Of a stretch of 64,000 nucleotides of DNA, positions 1 through 11,209 are shown piece after piece. Numbering within the stretch: the first letter of the stretch is position 1; every line of letters starts with the position of its first letter. A program made the position numbers and the translations under genes. Origin of the DNA: Membranipora membranacea. Its lineage: Eukaryota; Bryozoa; Gymnolaemata; Cheilostomatida; Membraniporidae. The notes below the pieces were generated by a model, which saw nothing but the letters and a program-made list of their open reading frames with translations, had not been told where the DNA came from and did no database searches. The stretch covers positions 22,937,387-23,001,386 of the forward strand of contig OU612069.1 of assembly GCA_914767715.1 (NCBI GenBank), read 5' to 3'.

Positions 1-3000
1 GTGTATCAACATCAGGCCATCTACCTTTGCTGGTTGCTCATTGTTTGGGGACAACTCTCACACACTCTCAAACAGAGGGTAACCAACATCCTGTCTATAT
101 TTTCAGTTGTTAGTTTTGTTTAGAGTGGCACAAACTGAGGTCAGGATGAACAGAGAGTGAACTGACCTGTGACCTGTGACCTGTGACCTCTGACCCCTGA
201 CTCCTCTATATTATCTTATTGCGAGTCAAAAAGTATTAAAATATTACTGCTTTGAAGGAACAGTCTGAAATGAACTAGACCTGCATTGGAATAAATTTCT
301 ATTCATTATCATAACATTGTTTATTGTTAGTTTTATTATTATTAATATTATTATTATTATATTATATTGATATAACACTATTACTGTTGTTTATTCCCTC
401 ATCATTGTCTTATGTAGTAGATGTGTGATGCATATCCAACTGGTTTCCTACGTATCATATCACAATAAGTATATAAATACGCACACTGCTTGTATACACC
501 TAAATCTAGGTGTATTTTAGGCGAGCTTTCGCCGTAGCCGTCTCCTAAGTAAAGTGTACATTAAAATAAAGTGCAAAATATTTCCAACACAGCCACACTA
601 CTCCTAATATCAATCTTCTGGGTGCGTCTTTTAGGTGAGATTCCTCCGAACCAGCCAACAAACAGTTTTACAGGATGTCCTGAGGTTGTTACTGCGGGTA
701 CAACACGCTCAAAGCCTTCAACAACGAAAACTCCAATAACATCAAAACCACAAGTGATAAGCCCAACTGAAACATGCAGAAGTGCGAATATCACAAAATA
801 TCTAAAACCAGGAGAGGACAGTGTTGATGTCAAAATCTCAGCGACGAAAACGCTGGTTTTGGGAGAAGGAATCCACATCTACAAGCAGAAAAAGAAATCA
901 AAAGGAAGAACAGAAACCTGTCAAATAAATATATCGGTCCTAACAGTGGGTGAGTTCAGGCCTGTAGATCTAGGAAGGCAGGAATGCTCTGCCTCTCCTA
1001 GAATACTGAATAGTGCGGCCTCAAAATGCTATCAGTGAGTGTTCCATGTCAGAATCAGCTTATTTTGGACTTCCATTTGCTATTCATATCATCAAAACGC
1101 TTTGAAGTCTGGGGACCCAGGAAGAGCTTACAATACCCAACCTGGTGTTAGTACTTCACACTTTCAAGGAGTTGCGCTTCCTCTTGCATTGTTTTCCTCA
1201 ACTACAGTCCTGATAGTTAAAATGTGCTGTAGTATAGAAAGTGTAATTGTAGACAGAGTATAGTAGGGATAAAATTGAAATTTAACCGAAATAGTTTTAC
1301 TTGTTTATTTGCTTGTCTAGAAGGCCAAATAATCCTTAAAACCTGATTAAGAGAATTAATCTTTCAGACATTGAGCCTTGTCTAATGTAGTTCGTGTGAT
1401 TTGACCCATTGCTGTGCCTATGCTGTCTCAGCGCTGAGATGGTGTTTTAATGCATTGTTTGTTCTCATATCTCTGCCCTAGACTGTGAATATATTATTTG
1501 ATTGCAACCCTAACCCACCCATGCAGGCCTCGGCAACTACATTCAGCACCAATCAACGCTCTCTATCTGTGGCTGTGTCTTATACTTCCAGATCCTCCCA
1601 AAGGGCAGGATGAATGTTTAGAGGAGATCAGAGCCATCACTTCTCCTCTGACTGGTACAGCTTCTGTGGATATGAGGTCATCTGATCAGACCTTCAAAGT
1701 CAATTTGCCCATTGGGACTTACAGCTATGATATTGTGAGGGCGGGAAAGAGCTGCCCATCAAAGGTCAGAGTCTTTGGTAAGCAAACTAAATAAATCATA
1801 TCCCCAGATACTTTGGCAGCACTGACCACCAAGTAAATTGAAAAAGTTGTATTTGTGTGGCTGAGGAAATATTAAAGTTATCGATCTTTAAATTGATGCA
1901 CTGTCGCTGGACTATTTCAGATTACCGGGTCGTCCGTAGATTGGAGTTCAGAGCAAACTATGATATAGACTGTAGCCTTCTTGCTCATCCAGTCACAAGA
2001 ACAACACTGATGGAAACAGTCAGACAACACTATGATCAAATCAACAGGATATGTCACAAAGGTATGATTATCGTAGTGAATGTCTTTACAATAGAAAATG
2101 CAATGACTAGAGTTGTCCCCCTACTTCATAAGTGGTTGATAACTTTAACATCTGATATCCAATTACAAAGATATAAATATATACATATATATATATTTAT
2201 TGTTAGCATTGTCGGTGATCTGTAGTTCATATATCATATCACATATTTCAACTGCATCTTTGCTCTCCATATCTTTTATTGGACTTGTCACCAACCTCAA
2301 TTTTACCTTGACTAGTTATCCGGTAATACCCAACGTAGCCAAGTGGTTCAATTTGTTATTGTAATCTTGTCCAAAGTCCAACCTTACAATATTTACACTA
2401 AAGCTTCACAAAAATATGGATTGTCTTTGATTTACAGATTGTAAAGCCTTATCTAGTTTAGACCCAGAGTTAGTCTGCACACAAGGAAACTTAGCTGTGT
2501 CCTGGCCGACTGTTGTGACATATAATGCTGCCACCACAAAGGTCCCTGCTAAGATGCGCAGTAGACTGATGAAGAAATTACAAGATTACCCAATTCTCAA
2601 GATTGTTGTCACAGATTTGAACCCTCCGTGAGTGTTATATCTAAAGGCTTTTCGAGTGATCAATGCCCCATCCGTCTTTGTTTAAGTTCCACGTCCTAAG
2701 ACTTATGCAAAATGTGTGAACATTTCAGTTTCTTTTCGGGATCAAGCAAAGCTTCCATTCTTTTGCATTTGAGCCTCTGGGCTATCATTCAAAATCATCT
2801 ATACTCCTCTTGCAAAGAGTGTGCTATTCAGCCAATGTGTACTGTCGTTACAAACACATTGGCTAATGCTATTTTAAATGTATTTATTTTGTTTGCTGAA
2901 TTAAAATGTGCTATGATTTTAGAGTTGTCTTACCAATAAAGGCTTTAGTTGCGTTGAGAAGCTCCTGTACTGAACAGAAGACATATATCAGGGAGAGCGA

Positions 3001-3290
3001 CAGTTGTGAATGATTGACATGTGATCAAACACAGGCTGAAAATGACCACATAACTTACATTCCTTACATATTCCTATATTGATTACCAACAATATATTTG
3101 TTTGACTTGATTTGATAAAATATATTATGTAATTAACTGCATTTTTATTAGAGAAGTTTGTGTAAGAGATTTATATCTCCTTTACATTAAGTTTGGGATT
3201 ATGGCCATGATTTTTAATTGTTTCCCTATTCGTATTTTGTGTGTTTCAATATATTTTAACAAAAAAATAAGATTTTTAACAAAGTTCTAT
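1..3290 (+). repeat. Tandem segmental duplication, copy 1
   Basis: The sequence from base 1 matches the sequence from about 5050, and similarity continues through the HYR-like exons and introns to about 3290 (matching about 7205). The left end may lie outside the window. Since 5050 follows directly on the NHL exon, another NHL exon may lie just left of base 1. Confidence 0.75.
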
Positions 3291-5023
3291 AATATCACTC
3301 GTCTGTACAAACATAAATATAAATCAGCAATCATAGCAAGCTGCTATCAGGGAAAAGATGATCAGTTATCAGATGATAAAATTTATCTAGCGAATCTTGT
3401 CCATTAGTATCGACGATAGCTGCTCTGAGAACAGAGCAAAATTCATGCAGCTAAAATCTCGACATGGGGCTTTCAATACAGGTGCGTCTTTTCAGGATAA
3501 GTTGCAAATAGAGAACTTGGGTTATGGAACAAAGGCATGTTTGTGAGCTACAATTCATATCCACCATGCAAACAGGTGTGAAAAGCAAAGCCATAGATGC
3601 TAAGTTCAGCTGATTTATACATTGATCAGTCCAGTAGTACCAGTGCGTTCCTGAGAGTAATTTCTATTTAATTTTCACAGCGTTGGATGCTGTTGGTCGG
3701 CGTTTGTGTACTGATGTCAGATGTTTGCAGTGACAGTAAATCTGAGCGATTCAGGTATGAGGTACATGTATATTCCTTTAGAGAATCACATATACACTGT
3801 ATTTGCAGGTCTGTATAGTCTACGAGTACAAATGACACTCAGGGGTGAAATCATACCTAGGGATGACATGAAACCTAAGGGGTGATGTGTTGACTAGATG
3901 ATGTGTACACCCTACAGGCGGCTTGAAACCTAAGGAAAGGCATCATACCTAAGGTAATATGAGACCTAGGGGTGATGTGTTGCCTAGATGATGTGTACAC
4001 CCTACAGGTAGCTTGAAACCTAGGGAGAGGTCTCATACCTAGGGGTGAAATGATACTTAGGGGTGATATTATACTTAACTTGGTGAGCCCAGCTTTATTA
4101 CCTCCGATATGCAGTTTTTCTACTTTCTCTTGTACTATAAACATTTCTTCTTCTGTAGGCTACCTCAGCCTGTAGAAAGCCTCCAAGGTCTCAAACCAGA
4201 AAACTTAGTGTTTCACATGCAGCTTCATGTGAACCAACCCCATATTCTGCTGTTCGCTGACGGAGCTTCACTAAAATCTTATGATGGGACAACAGCTCAT
4301 CTCATAGCTGGCTCTTCGAATGATCTTGGATACAAAGAGGGATATGGAGCTTATGCATGGTTTCAACTCATCACCTCCTTTGTTCAGCTTGACAGTAACC
4401 GGATCGTTGTCACTGACAGGCTGAATCACTGCCTACGCATTATCACATTGTCTAGCAGGACAACCGAGAGTTACTTTGGGAATTGCACACAACCACCTAA
4501 GTCGTGGTTTGATAAACTAACGAAAAAGCCGGTAAGCATCATCAAAGACAACCAGAGGACGCATAAGCTGATATATGCAGAGGGGGCTGACGCAATAAGG
4601 GAGTTAGATACATTAACAAAAACAGTCAAACTTTTTTTCCATGAACCAAGAGGGGGGAAATTAAGACCTTACTGTATGACTCAGCACAGCAAAAGCGGGG
4701 ACGTTTACTTGACCACACAAAGTGGCTTCATCTACAGAATCATCTATAAAACACGTAAGCTTGGTTTCATTGCAGGCCCAAAAGATGGGATCAGCAATCC
4801 TCTTGGAGTTCTGCTCATAGATGATGGGAGTAAAGTTCTGGTGGCTGATACTTATTTGAGAGTTACAGACCGGTGTAATAAAAAATGGGCTCGTTTTGTC
4901 CTGCATCCAATGGAACATTCAAAGGCGAGGAAGAAGCTTGCGGCTTGAATGTCCCTACTTCTCTTTTGGTCAACGGTACAGAACTCTTGATTGGTGAATC
5001 TAGGAGGATTACAAACATAAAAG
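635..5023 (+). CDS. Modular extracellular protein: two HYR-like modules, two Cys modules and an NHL propeller (5'-incomplete)
   Basis: Five exons read in one direction: 635-949, 1592-1777, 1921-2061, 2438-2627 and 4159-5023. Every junction has GT/AG ends and matching phase (1,1,1,2,1). Exons 1 and 2 each end like a HYR module: a Gly-x-x-x-Tyr strand, then C-x-I-x-I-x-V followed by D-P-P (exon 1), and G-T-Y-S-Y, then C-x-x-K-V-R-V-F (exon 2). Exon 1 starts Thr/Ser/Pro-rich, like a mucin linker. Exons 3 and 4 are Cys-containing and I do not recognise them. Exon 5 carries NHL-type blades. HYR and NHL modules are usual in secreted or surface adhesion proteins; that role is inferred. No start codon or signal peptide is seen: the frame upstream of exon 1 lacks an ATG and the gene probably begins left of the window. 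Symmetrical phase-1 exons suit exon shuffling. The NHL exon carries a one-base shift, described separately. Confidence 0.7.
3838..4076 (+). repeat. Short intronic tandem repeat around ACCTAGGGGTGA
   Basis: A motif of the type A-C-C-T-A-R-G-G-G-G-T-G-A recurs about ten times. A larger unit of about 90 bp, containing GATGATGTGTACACCCTACA, occurs twice (near 3897 and 3986). It lies in the intron before the NHL exon. Confidence 0.7.
4159..5023 (+). CDS. NHL-repeat (beta-propeller) exon with a one-base frame break
   Basis: About 288 codons in one exon, acceptor at 4157-4158 and donor GTGAGC from 5024. A typical NHL blade is visible where I-V-V-T-D-R-L-N-H-C-L-R-I is preceded by a Gly-x-x-x-Gly turn, and a second blade contains V-L-V-A-D-T. 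The frame entered from the preceding exon stays open to a stop at 4946-4948. The frame that leads to the donor is blocked upstream by TAA at 4876-4878 and opens only at the six-A run 4880-4885. One more A in that run would make the exon open throughout and give the phase-1 end needed by the downstream HYR-like exon. This is either a homopolymer sequencing error or a real pseudogenising deletion. Confidence 0.7.
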
Positions 5024-5049
5024 GTGAGCTTGTAATCTTATGTGCAATC

Positions 5050-7207
5050 AGTGTATCAATGTCTAGCCATCTAGCTTTGTTGGTTAGCCATTTCGGAGGG
5101 GGAGATCCGCACAAAGGCTAACCAGGCTCCTGTCAATAGTTTTGAATGTTATTTTTGTTTAGAGCAGCAGAAAATTAGGTTTCAAAGAACTGGATAATGC
5201 CTCTCATTGAACTTTAAGATTCACCGACCCCTGACCCCCAAAAAATATATCTCATTGCAATTTGCAAGTCATAATGTATCAAAATAGAAATATTTGCGAC
5301 AGTCTGAAAATGACAAAGCCCGCCATAAAATAAGTTTTATTGATTTTTATTGGTTCTATTATTGCTATCATTATTATTATTATACTGATATAACCTATTT
5401 ACAAACATTTTAATTGTGCACACCTTACAGGGTATATTTTAGGCCTACTAAGTAATGTGTATTTCAAAAGATAGAGCAAAGTAATAACAAAAATAGTTAC
5501 AAAACAAAACAAAAAAGACTACACCTAATGTCCATCCTCTGGGTGCGTATTTTTGGTGAGATTTCTCCGAACCATCCAACCAACAGTTTTACAGGATGTC
5601 CTGAGGTTGTTAATGAAGGTACAACGCGCTCAAAGCCTTCAACGACAAAAACTCCAATCACATCGAAACCACAAGTGATAAGCTCAACTGAAACATGCAG
5701 AAGTGCGAATATCACCAAATATCTAAAACCAGGAGAGGACATTGTTGAAATGAAAATCTCAGCGACGAAAAACGCTGGTCTTGGGAGAAGGAATCCACAT
5801 CTACAAGCAGAAGAGGAAATCAAAAGGAAGAACAGGAACCTGTCAAAAAAGGATATCAGTCCTTACAGTGGGTAAGTACAGGCCCGTAGATCTAGGGAGG
5901 CAGGAATGCTCTGCCTCCCCTAGAATACTGAATAGGGCGGCCTTAAATTGCTACCAGTGGATATTCCATGCCCGAATCAGCTTATTTTGGACTTCCATTT
6001 GCTATGCATATGCATTTGGGGACTGGAGACTCAGGAAGAGCTGACAATACCCAACCTGGTGTTTCTTCATACCCTCGAGGAGTTGCGCCGCCTCTACCAG
6101 TTTTCTTAAACTTAAGCCTTGAAGTTAAAATGGGATGTAGTATACAGAGTAGTGTAGGGATTAAAGTTGAAATTTTACCGAAAGAGTTTTACTAACATTG
6201 CTCATTGGCCAGTCTAGAAGGCCAAATAATCCAAGTAATCTCTGAGACATTGAGTTAAAGGGTATTGTCTTATGTAATTCCTGTGATTTGTCACTCGCTG
6301 TGCCTAGGCTGTCTCAATGTTGAGATGGTGTTTTGAATGTCTTGTTTGTTCTCATCTCTCTGCCCTAGGTTTAAAAAAATATTATTTGATTGCAACTCTT
6401 ACTCACCAATGCAGGCCTCAACCACTACATTCAACAGCAATCAACGTACCCTATCTGAGATTTAACTAGTCAGTGAACGCGTCTTTATATTAATGTAATT
6501 GTATACTTCCAGATCCTCCCAAAGGGCAGGATGAATATTTAGAGGAGATCAGAGCCATCACATCTCCTCATACTGGTACAGCTTCTGTGGATATGAGGAC
6601 AACTGATCAGACCTTCAAACTCAATTTGCCCATTGGGACTTACAGCTATAATATTGTGAGGGCGGGAAAGAGCTGCCCATCAAAGGTCAGAGTCTTTGGT
6701 AAGCAAGCTATATAAAGCTTATGGCAGCACTGATCGCTAACAAACAATTGAAATATTTGAATTTGGCTTGCTTCGGAAATATTAAAATTATCTGTTAAAG
6801 TGATCCGCTGTCGCTGGACTATTTCAGTTGTGAATGATTGACATGTGATCAAACACAGGCTGAAAATAACCACACAACTTACATACCCTACATACACCTA
6901 TATCCATTTATAAAAATATAGTAGTTTGACTTGATTTGATGACATATGTTACAGAATTTACTGCATTTCTAGTAAAGATCTATCCCTATAGAGTTTTATA
7001 GAAAACATCTGAGATTAAATATTGTCAATTGCGGGCTGATGTACGAGATTTATTATATTTCCTTCACGATCGCAGCTTGATAAGTAAAGCGTGGCATTTG
7101 GGATAATGCGGCAGTGTCACTATAATTGTTATTTTTTTCCATTTTTGCACCTTGTGTGTTTCAATATCTTTTAAACAAAAAATTAAGATATCTAATAAAA
7201 TTCTATT
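5050..7207 (+). repeat. Tandem segmental duplication, copy 2 (with internal deletion)
   Basis: Matches 1-3290 in order, except that bases corresponding to 1921-3001 are absent: the CTATTTCAG acceptor tract at 6818-6826 runs straight into the segment that begins near 3002 in copy 1. The right edge near 7207 lies about 400 bp from the last recognisable DEG/ENaC exon. Confidence 0.75.
5556..6698 (+). pseudogene. Second, decaying copy of the two HYR-like exons
   Basis: Paralogues of exons 1 and 2 of the upstream gene lie at 5556-5871 and 6513-6698. They could be spliced in phase to the NHL exon, so they may be 3' exons of the same gene. There are four signs of decay. The acceptor AG of copy 1 is TG here (5554-5555), leaving only an internal AG at 5593-5594. 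An A run of four in copy 1 (847-850) is five here (5768-5772), which shifts the frame. The first Cys of the second module has become Tyr. The two Cys-module exons are missing through a deletion. The second module (6513-6698) is still open and keeps both splice sites. It might be used by alternative splicing, but decay is the simpler reading. Confidence 0.6.
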
Positions 7208-7603
7208 TGATTATTATGTAGATGGAGAAATTTTGCTCCTTTTCTCAGAATGTTGTAGAGTGCCACACTACACACTAAGACATTCACTACTTTCTGATGT
7301 AGGCTGTATGTAAAGTTGAGCAGCAATATTTCCCAGTAGTTTGTATGCAAAGATTATAAGTTTTAGTACCTACTTACGATAATGGCGGAGATGAGAAATT
7401 CAGTTTTGTTTGTTGACGAATCTTTGACTCAAATGTATCTATGATACTCCCATGGTAAATCATGCCAAGTTAGCTCCAATCGACCTATATTTGTAGTTGA
7501 CCCCCTCCCTGGAGCCAATGGCCAATTTATTGCAATGTATCATGGATAATGGTTGCTAGTAATGGGTAGAAACTGTTTTCAAATAATTACCAAAAGCACC
7601 CAC

Positions 7604-10600
7604 CTCGGATTTCTGTAGTACGATGGCAGCCTGATTTCCTGGTGATACCCCCACGCTCAGTTCTGTCACTAAAGGTGCTTCCTTCGGCTCGTGAAAGGTC
7701 AGCTTCAAACAAAATGACAGAACAGTCAATAAGACTCGGAATATCAGGAATCTGAAACCTCCATTAAGCTGTAATCTCTTACATATTAGCTAACTTAATT
7801 TACCACATATAACTAGTTCAATTTAGACCACTGCAACCATCAAACATGGAGGTTTGTGGGTTGGCAATTGACATGAGAATGAGTGGGCGGACACAAATAT
7901 ATGGAAAGGAAGTGGCTATACACAAGTCAGGTGATATGTGAGAGATTGTCAAGGTCGGAAAAAGACTTGGGGGAAATGCCCTGTTTGGAAAACAGCATGA
8001 TGGGAAAATGGCTTGGTAGAAAATATTCTAATGGGGAAACAGAATGGGAAGTGTTCGGATCGATAAATGGCGGGCTGGTAAAACTTGCTGATGGAAACAT
8101 GGCACAGTAGGAGCGTTTCCTGGTGGAAAACATCCTGGAGGGGAAACGGCTTAGCGGGATATCAAGCTGAGGGAAAGTGTCCTGGTGGGATGAGGATAGG
8201 TGAGGATAAAATAATGATCGGCTGCTCATTTCGTTTACAATGTTTGCAATGTACTCCTGTGAATTCAAATTTGAGTTTGCTAGTACAATTTTGATTCCAA
8301 ATTTTGAGTTTTGTGTAATTGGATAATCTGTATGAAAAAAGTCAATACATTTATTTTTAGTATCTCATAATTGATGATGATGCACTTAATCAATATGATG
8401 CCAACAATGCTTAAATCCAAACCATAACGATTTAATATTTATCTTGCAATCCCACTCTTGACCTCGAAATATTTGCATATACTTGTAAATGACTTTCAAA
8501 AATCCTTCATACATTGATTTTATCAGTACTTATTATGTGTATAAGTGGCACAATGTCTAAGGTTTCTATTTTTTTGGTTAATGTCACAAGGGAATAAAGC
8601 AGCTGAGGTGACATATCTTGGTCTTGTCACAGTTTGGAAAATTAACAATGACATTCAGAATAAGACAAAACATACTTACAGAAAATCCCTCACTGTATGA
8701 TCTCGGCCCAGTAAAGTAGTCGTCAACAACTGCATTCAACATAATGGATATACCACCAGTCTTGCCTGCAGATGTCGCGTTCAATTTACCATCTGAGTTG
8801 AACTGAAAGCAGAACCCTACAATACAAAGATCCAATGAGTCATCAATAATCCTCAAATGTCGCATAACTTTGTCTGATCTTGAGTGTTGGGATTAAGTTA
8901 TTGCTGACACATTTTTGAGACAGTAGTTTTCAGTGAGCTTTTCTTCAATCCATCTGAAATTGTTTCTTAGCCTCAATTCTTGCATCATTTGATACTATTA
9001 ATTTTAAACTGGTTAGCTTTGCACTGTAGACTTCAGATTAGTCAAACCCAACACGTTATATATCTGCAGTTGGGACAGCCTGAACTATCCGAAATTGGGA
9101 AATTTAGGGCAAAATTTAAACAGGTCAAATGGGTCAATTTTCCGACATTGTTGTTACGATAAGTACAAATAGACTGGTATCCCAATCGACCCAACCGATC
9201 TGCAAGCAATGTGTCTCAACCATCATAGTGTAAGCTCAAATCTCATTCAGCGCACCAAATTTGTTGGCATCCTACACCTTGCTTTGATTGTCATATGGTC
9301 ACAATTATTACCATTGATCTCAATTTTATCTCTGTTTAAACATTTCAATTTGATTGAAGCCAAAGAAGTGTAAAATGAGCTCACCTCCATCTGTCTTTAC
9401 CACAGTGAACACTTCTGAACAATTTGTCTGCACACCAAAGATATGGCACCCAACTATAGATTGCTCCAATGGTATAGCAGCTATTCTTAGATAATATTCA
9501 GTGTCTTCAGCTGTCATCTCAGCTACTGGAGAGTACAATGGATCGCTCCAATTATATCTGTCAAACACAATAATAACTGTATCAACATTATTTCTGTTCG
9601 AATTTCCTTATGATTCAAAATATGAGGCAAAGATCCTGCATTGAAAAGCCAATTGAAGCTTGCTCTAGTACAATTATTGACTTTAGTCCTTGTATTGTTG
9701 GCATAACCAATCAAGGCAGAATGATTGATAAGGATTATATACTGTTGTGGAGAGGTGAAGAGGTTGCTTTATTGACAAAAGAACCAGGTTCATAATAATA
9801 AATTATTGAGGGAAAACAATTGACTTCTATATACTTATATATGCGGTACAGTATTTACTCGTTGATAGATTTAAATCTACTCATTAAAAGATAAGCTTGG
9901 GCTCTAGAGCCCTTAAATTGGGATGCAGTAGTGAGGACCTCCTTAAGTCCAACTAGGTTTGATTGTGTTATTGAGCAGCTGCCCCATTTTTTGAATTGAA
10001 CATGAAAAACTAAGTCGAGTATGTCATCATATGATTAACTTTAATTCAATCTGAAATATGAGGTCGCAACTAAAAAAATTGCAAAAATTGTGTCACACTT
10101 ACTTTGCAATGACATCTTCTGTTATGTCATCATTGCCATAGAGATCATTGAGGACTGTCTGTAGTGCAACTGTACCAGAAGACTTCACTAAGCTGTAAGA
10201 CCACAGGTTCTGGTTACATATCGTTACTGTTGGAAACTACAATTTGAATGTTTGTGATAAAAGTATATTATGTTAGGAAATAATTCTACTTTCATGTCAG
10301 ATGGATAACAGTTTGGTCAAGTTTAAAGTAGCACATTCACTAGTAATAGTTGTTGTTTGAAGTGCAAGGTTCAAGCAATGTCATACCTTAGACACAAAGT
10401 TTTGTAGTTCTAATTATCTGCAACAGCTCAAAACATTGACCAAAATCATAAGTTCTAAGCTAGCTGACAAATCTCAAATCTGAATACTTCTTTTAACTTC
10501 TTCATAACTATCGCAATACCGGATCCATTTGCTTTTGGCTTGTTTGGAAAAAACCCTATGTCTACCCCTTGTATATCACAGGTTTAAAAGATGGAGTGAA

Positions 10601-11206
10601 TCTTGATGAAAATTTGATCTGCTGTTGTTCAGATTTGATCACATACAGTTAGTTTGATGAATCTTGTTATAAATCCCCACCTGAAGCTGAGTGGCTTTCT
10701 CAACTCGAATCTTGGTGCTGATTTTACGCCTTGTGTAGTCCCTCATGAAAATGTAAGCTGCCACAAAGAAATATCCGACAGCAACCATGATCAACAGTAG
10801 CCATATCAACCTGTTAGGTGACCAAAAAAACCAAAACAATGATGTAATGCAGACAAAGACTGTCCTGAAGTTGTTGTTAGAAAAAGTGAAAACTTGCAAA
10901 CAAAGTGGTTGTCTTAACCCATCTCAAGGTGTACGGCTTATATTTTTGTTATCTTTCAAAGATGGTTCGCTGTCGCCAAGTGTGAATTTTCTGTCAAATG
11001 ATTGTCTAACTAAATGTGGCTGAAAAGAAAATGTGATCAATGATGAATATTTAGTGATTTTTTCCGCAACTGTGTTAAAAAGAAGAGAATTTATGTTAAA
11101 TATTTATTTTGTTAGCTTACCTCCTAGCTATATGAATCTTTTCCACATGTATGTTACGTATTCCGTGCATTGTCGTAGTCTGCGTAAAAACTTTCCAAGT
11201 CACCAT
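7604..11206 (-). CDS. DEG/ENaC (ASC family) sodium channel, N-terminal half
   Basis: Six minus-strand exons: 11121-11206, 10681-10810, 10103-10236, 9385-9557, 8680-8816 and 7604-7702, 759 bp or 253 codons, all in phase. ATG at 11206 is in good context (A at -3, G at +4). The family's landmarks appear in order: the T-T-T-M-H-G gating motif (His14-Gly15), TM1 (about 30-50) followed by a basic stretch, F-P-T-V-T-I-C-N (73-80), the extracellular segment with G-C-H-I-F-G and N-C-S-E-V-F, G-F-C-F-Q-F-N, and F-H-E-P-K-E-A-P. Family members are trimeric cation channels of the plasma membrane, often gated by peptides or protons. Members usually exceed 450 residues. The Cys-rich thumb, TM2 and the G-x-S filter are not found between 7207 and 7603 or beyond, so the gene looks 3'-truncated, or its last exons are too diverged for me to see. 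Confidence 0.85.
7940..8210. repeat. Purine-rich degenerate minisatellite in a channel intron
   Basis: GGGGAAA and TGGAAAA cores recur at irregular 20-30 bp spacing on the plus strand. It lies between the last two recognised channel exons. Open frames here look like by-products of the base bias. Confidence 0.35.
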
Positions 11207-11209
11207 GTT

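Noticed and set aside
571-634. Hydrophobic reading before the first HYR-like exon that resembles a signal peptide
   Set aside because: It begins with GTG, not ATG, and the stretch is a pyrimidine-rich tract ending in TTTTAG, so it is better read as intron and acceptor.
561-878. Minus-strand frames antisense to the HYR-like exons (also near 5497-5823)
   Set aside because: They mirror the conserved plus-strand exons in both copies and have no start or domain.
7378-7470. Minus-strand frame before a GTAAGTA donor as the next DEG/ENaC exon
   Set aside because: No acceptor gives it in phase 0, and it lacks the Cys pattern expected after the last recognised exon.
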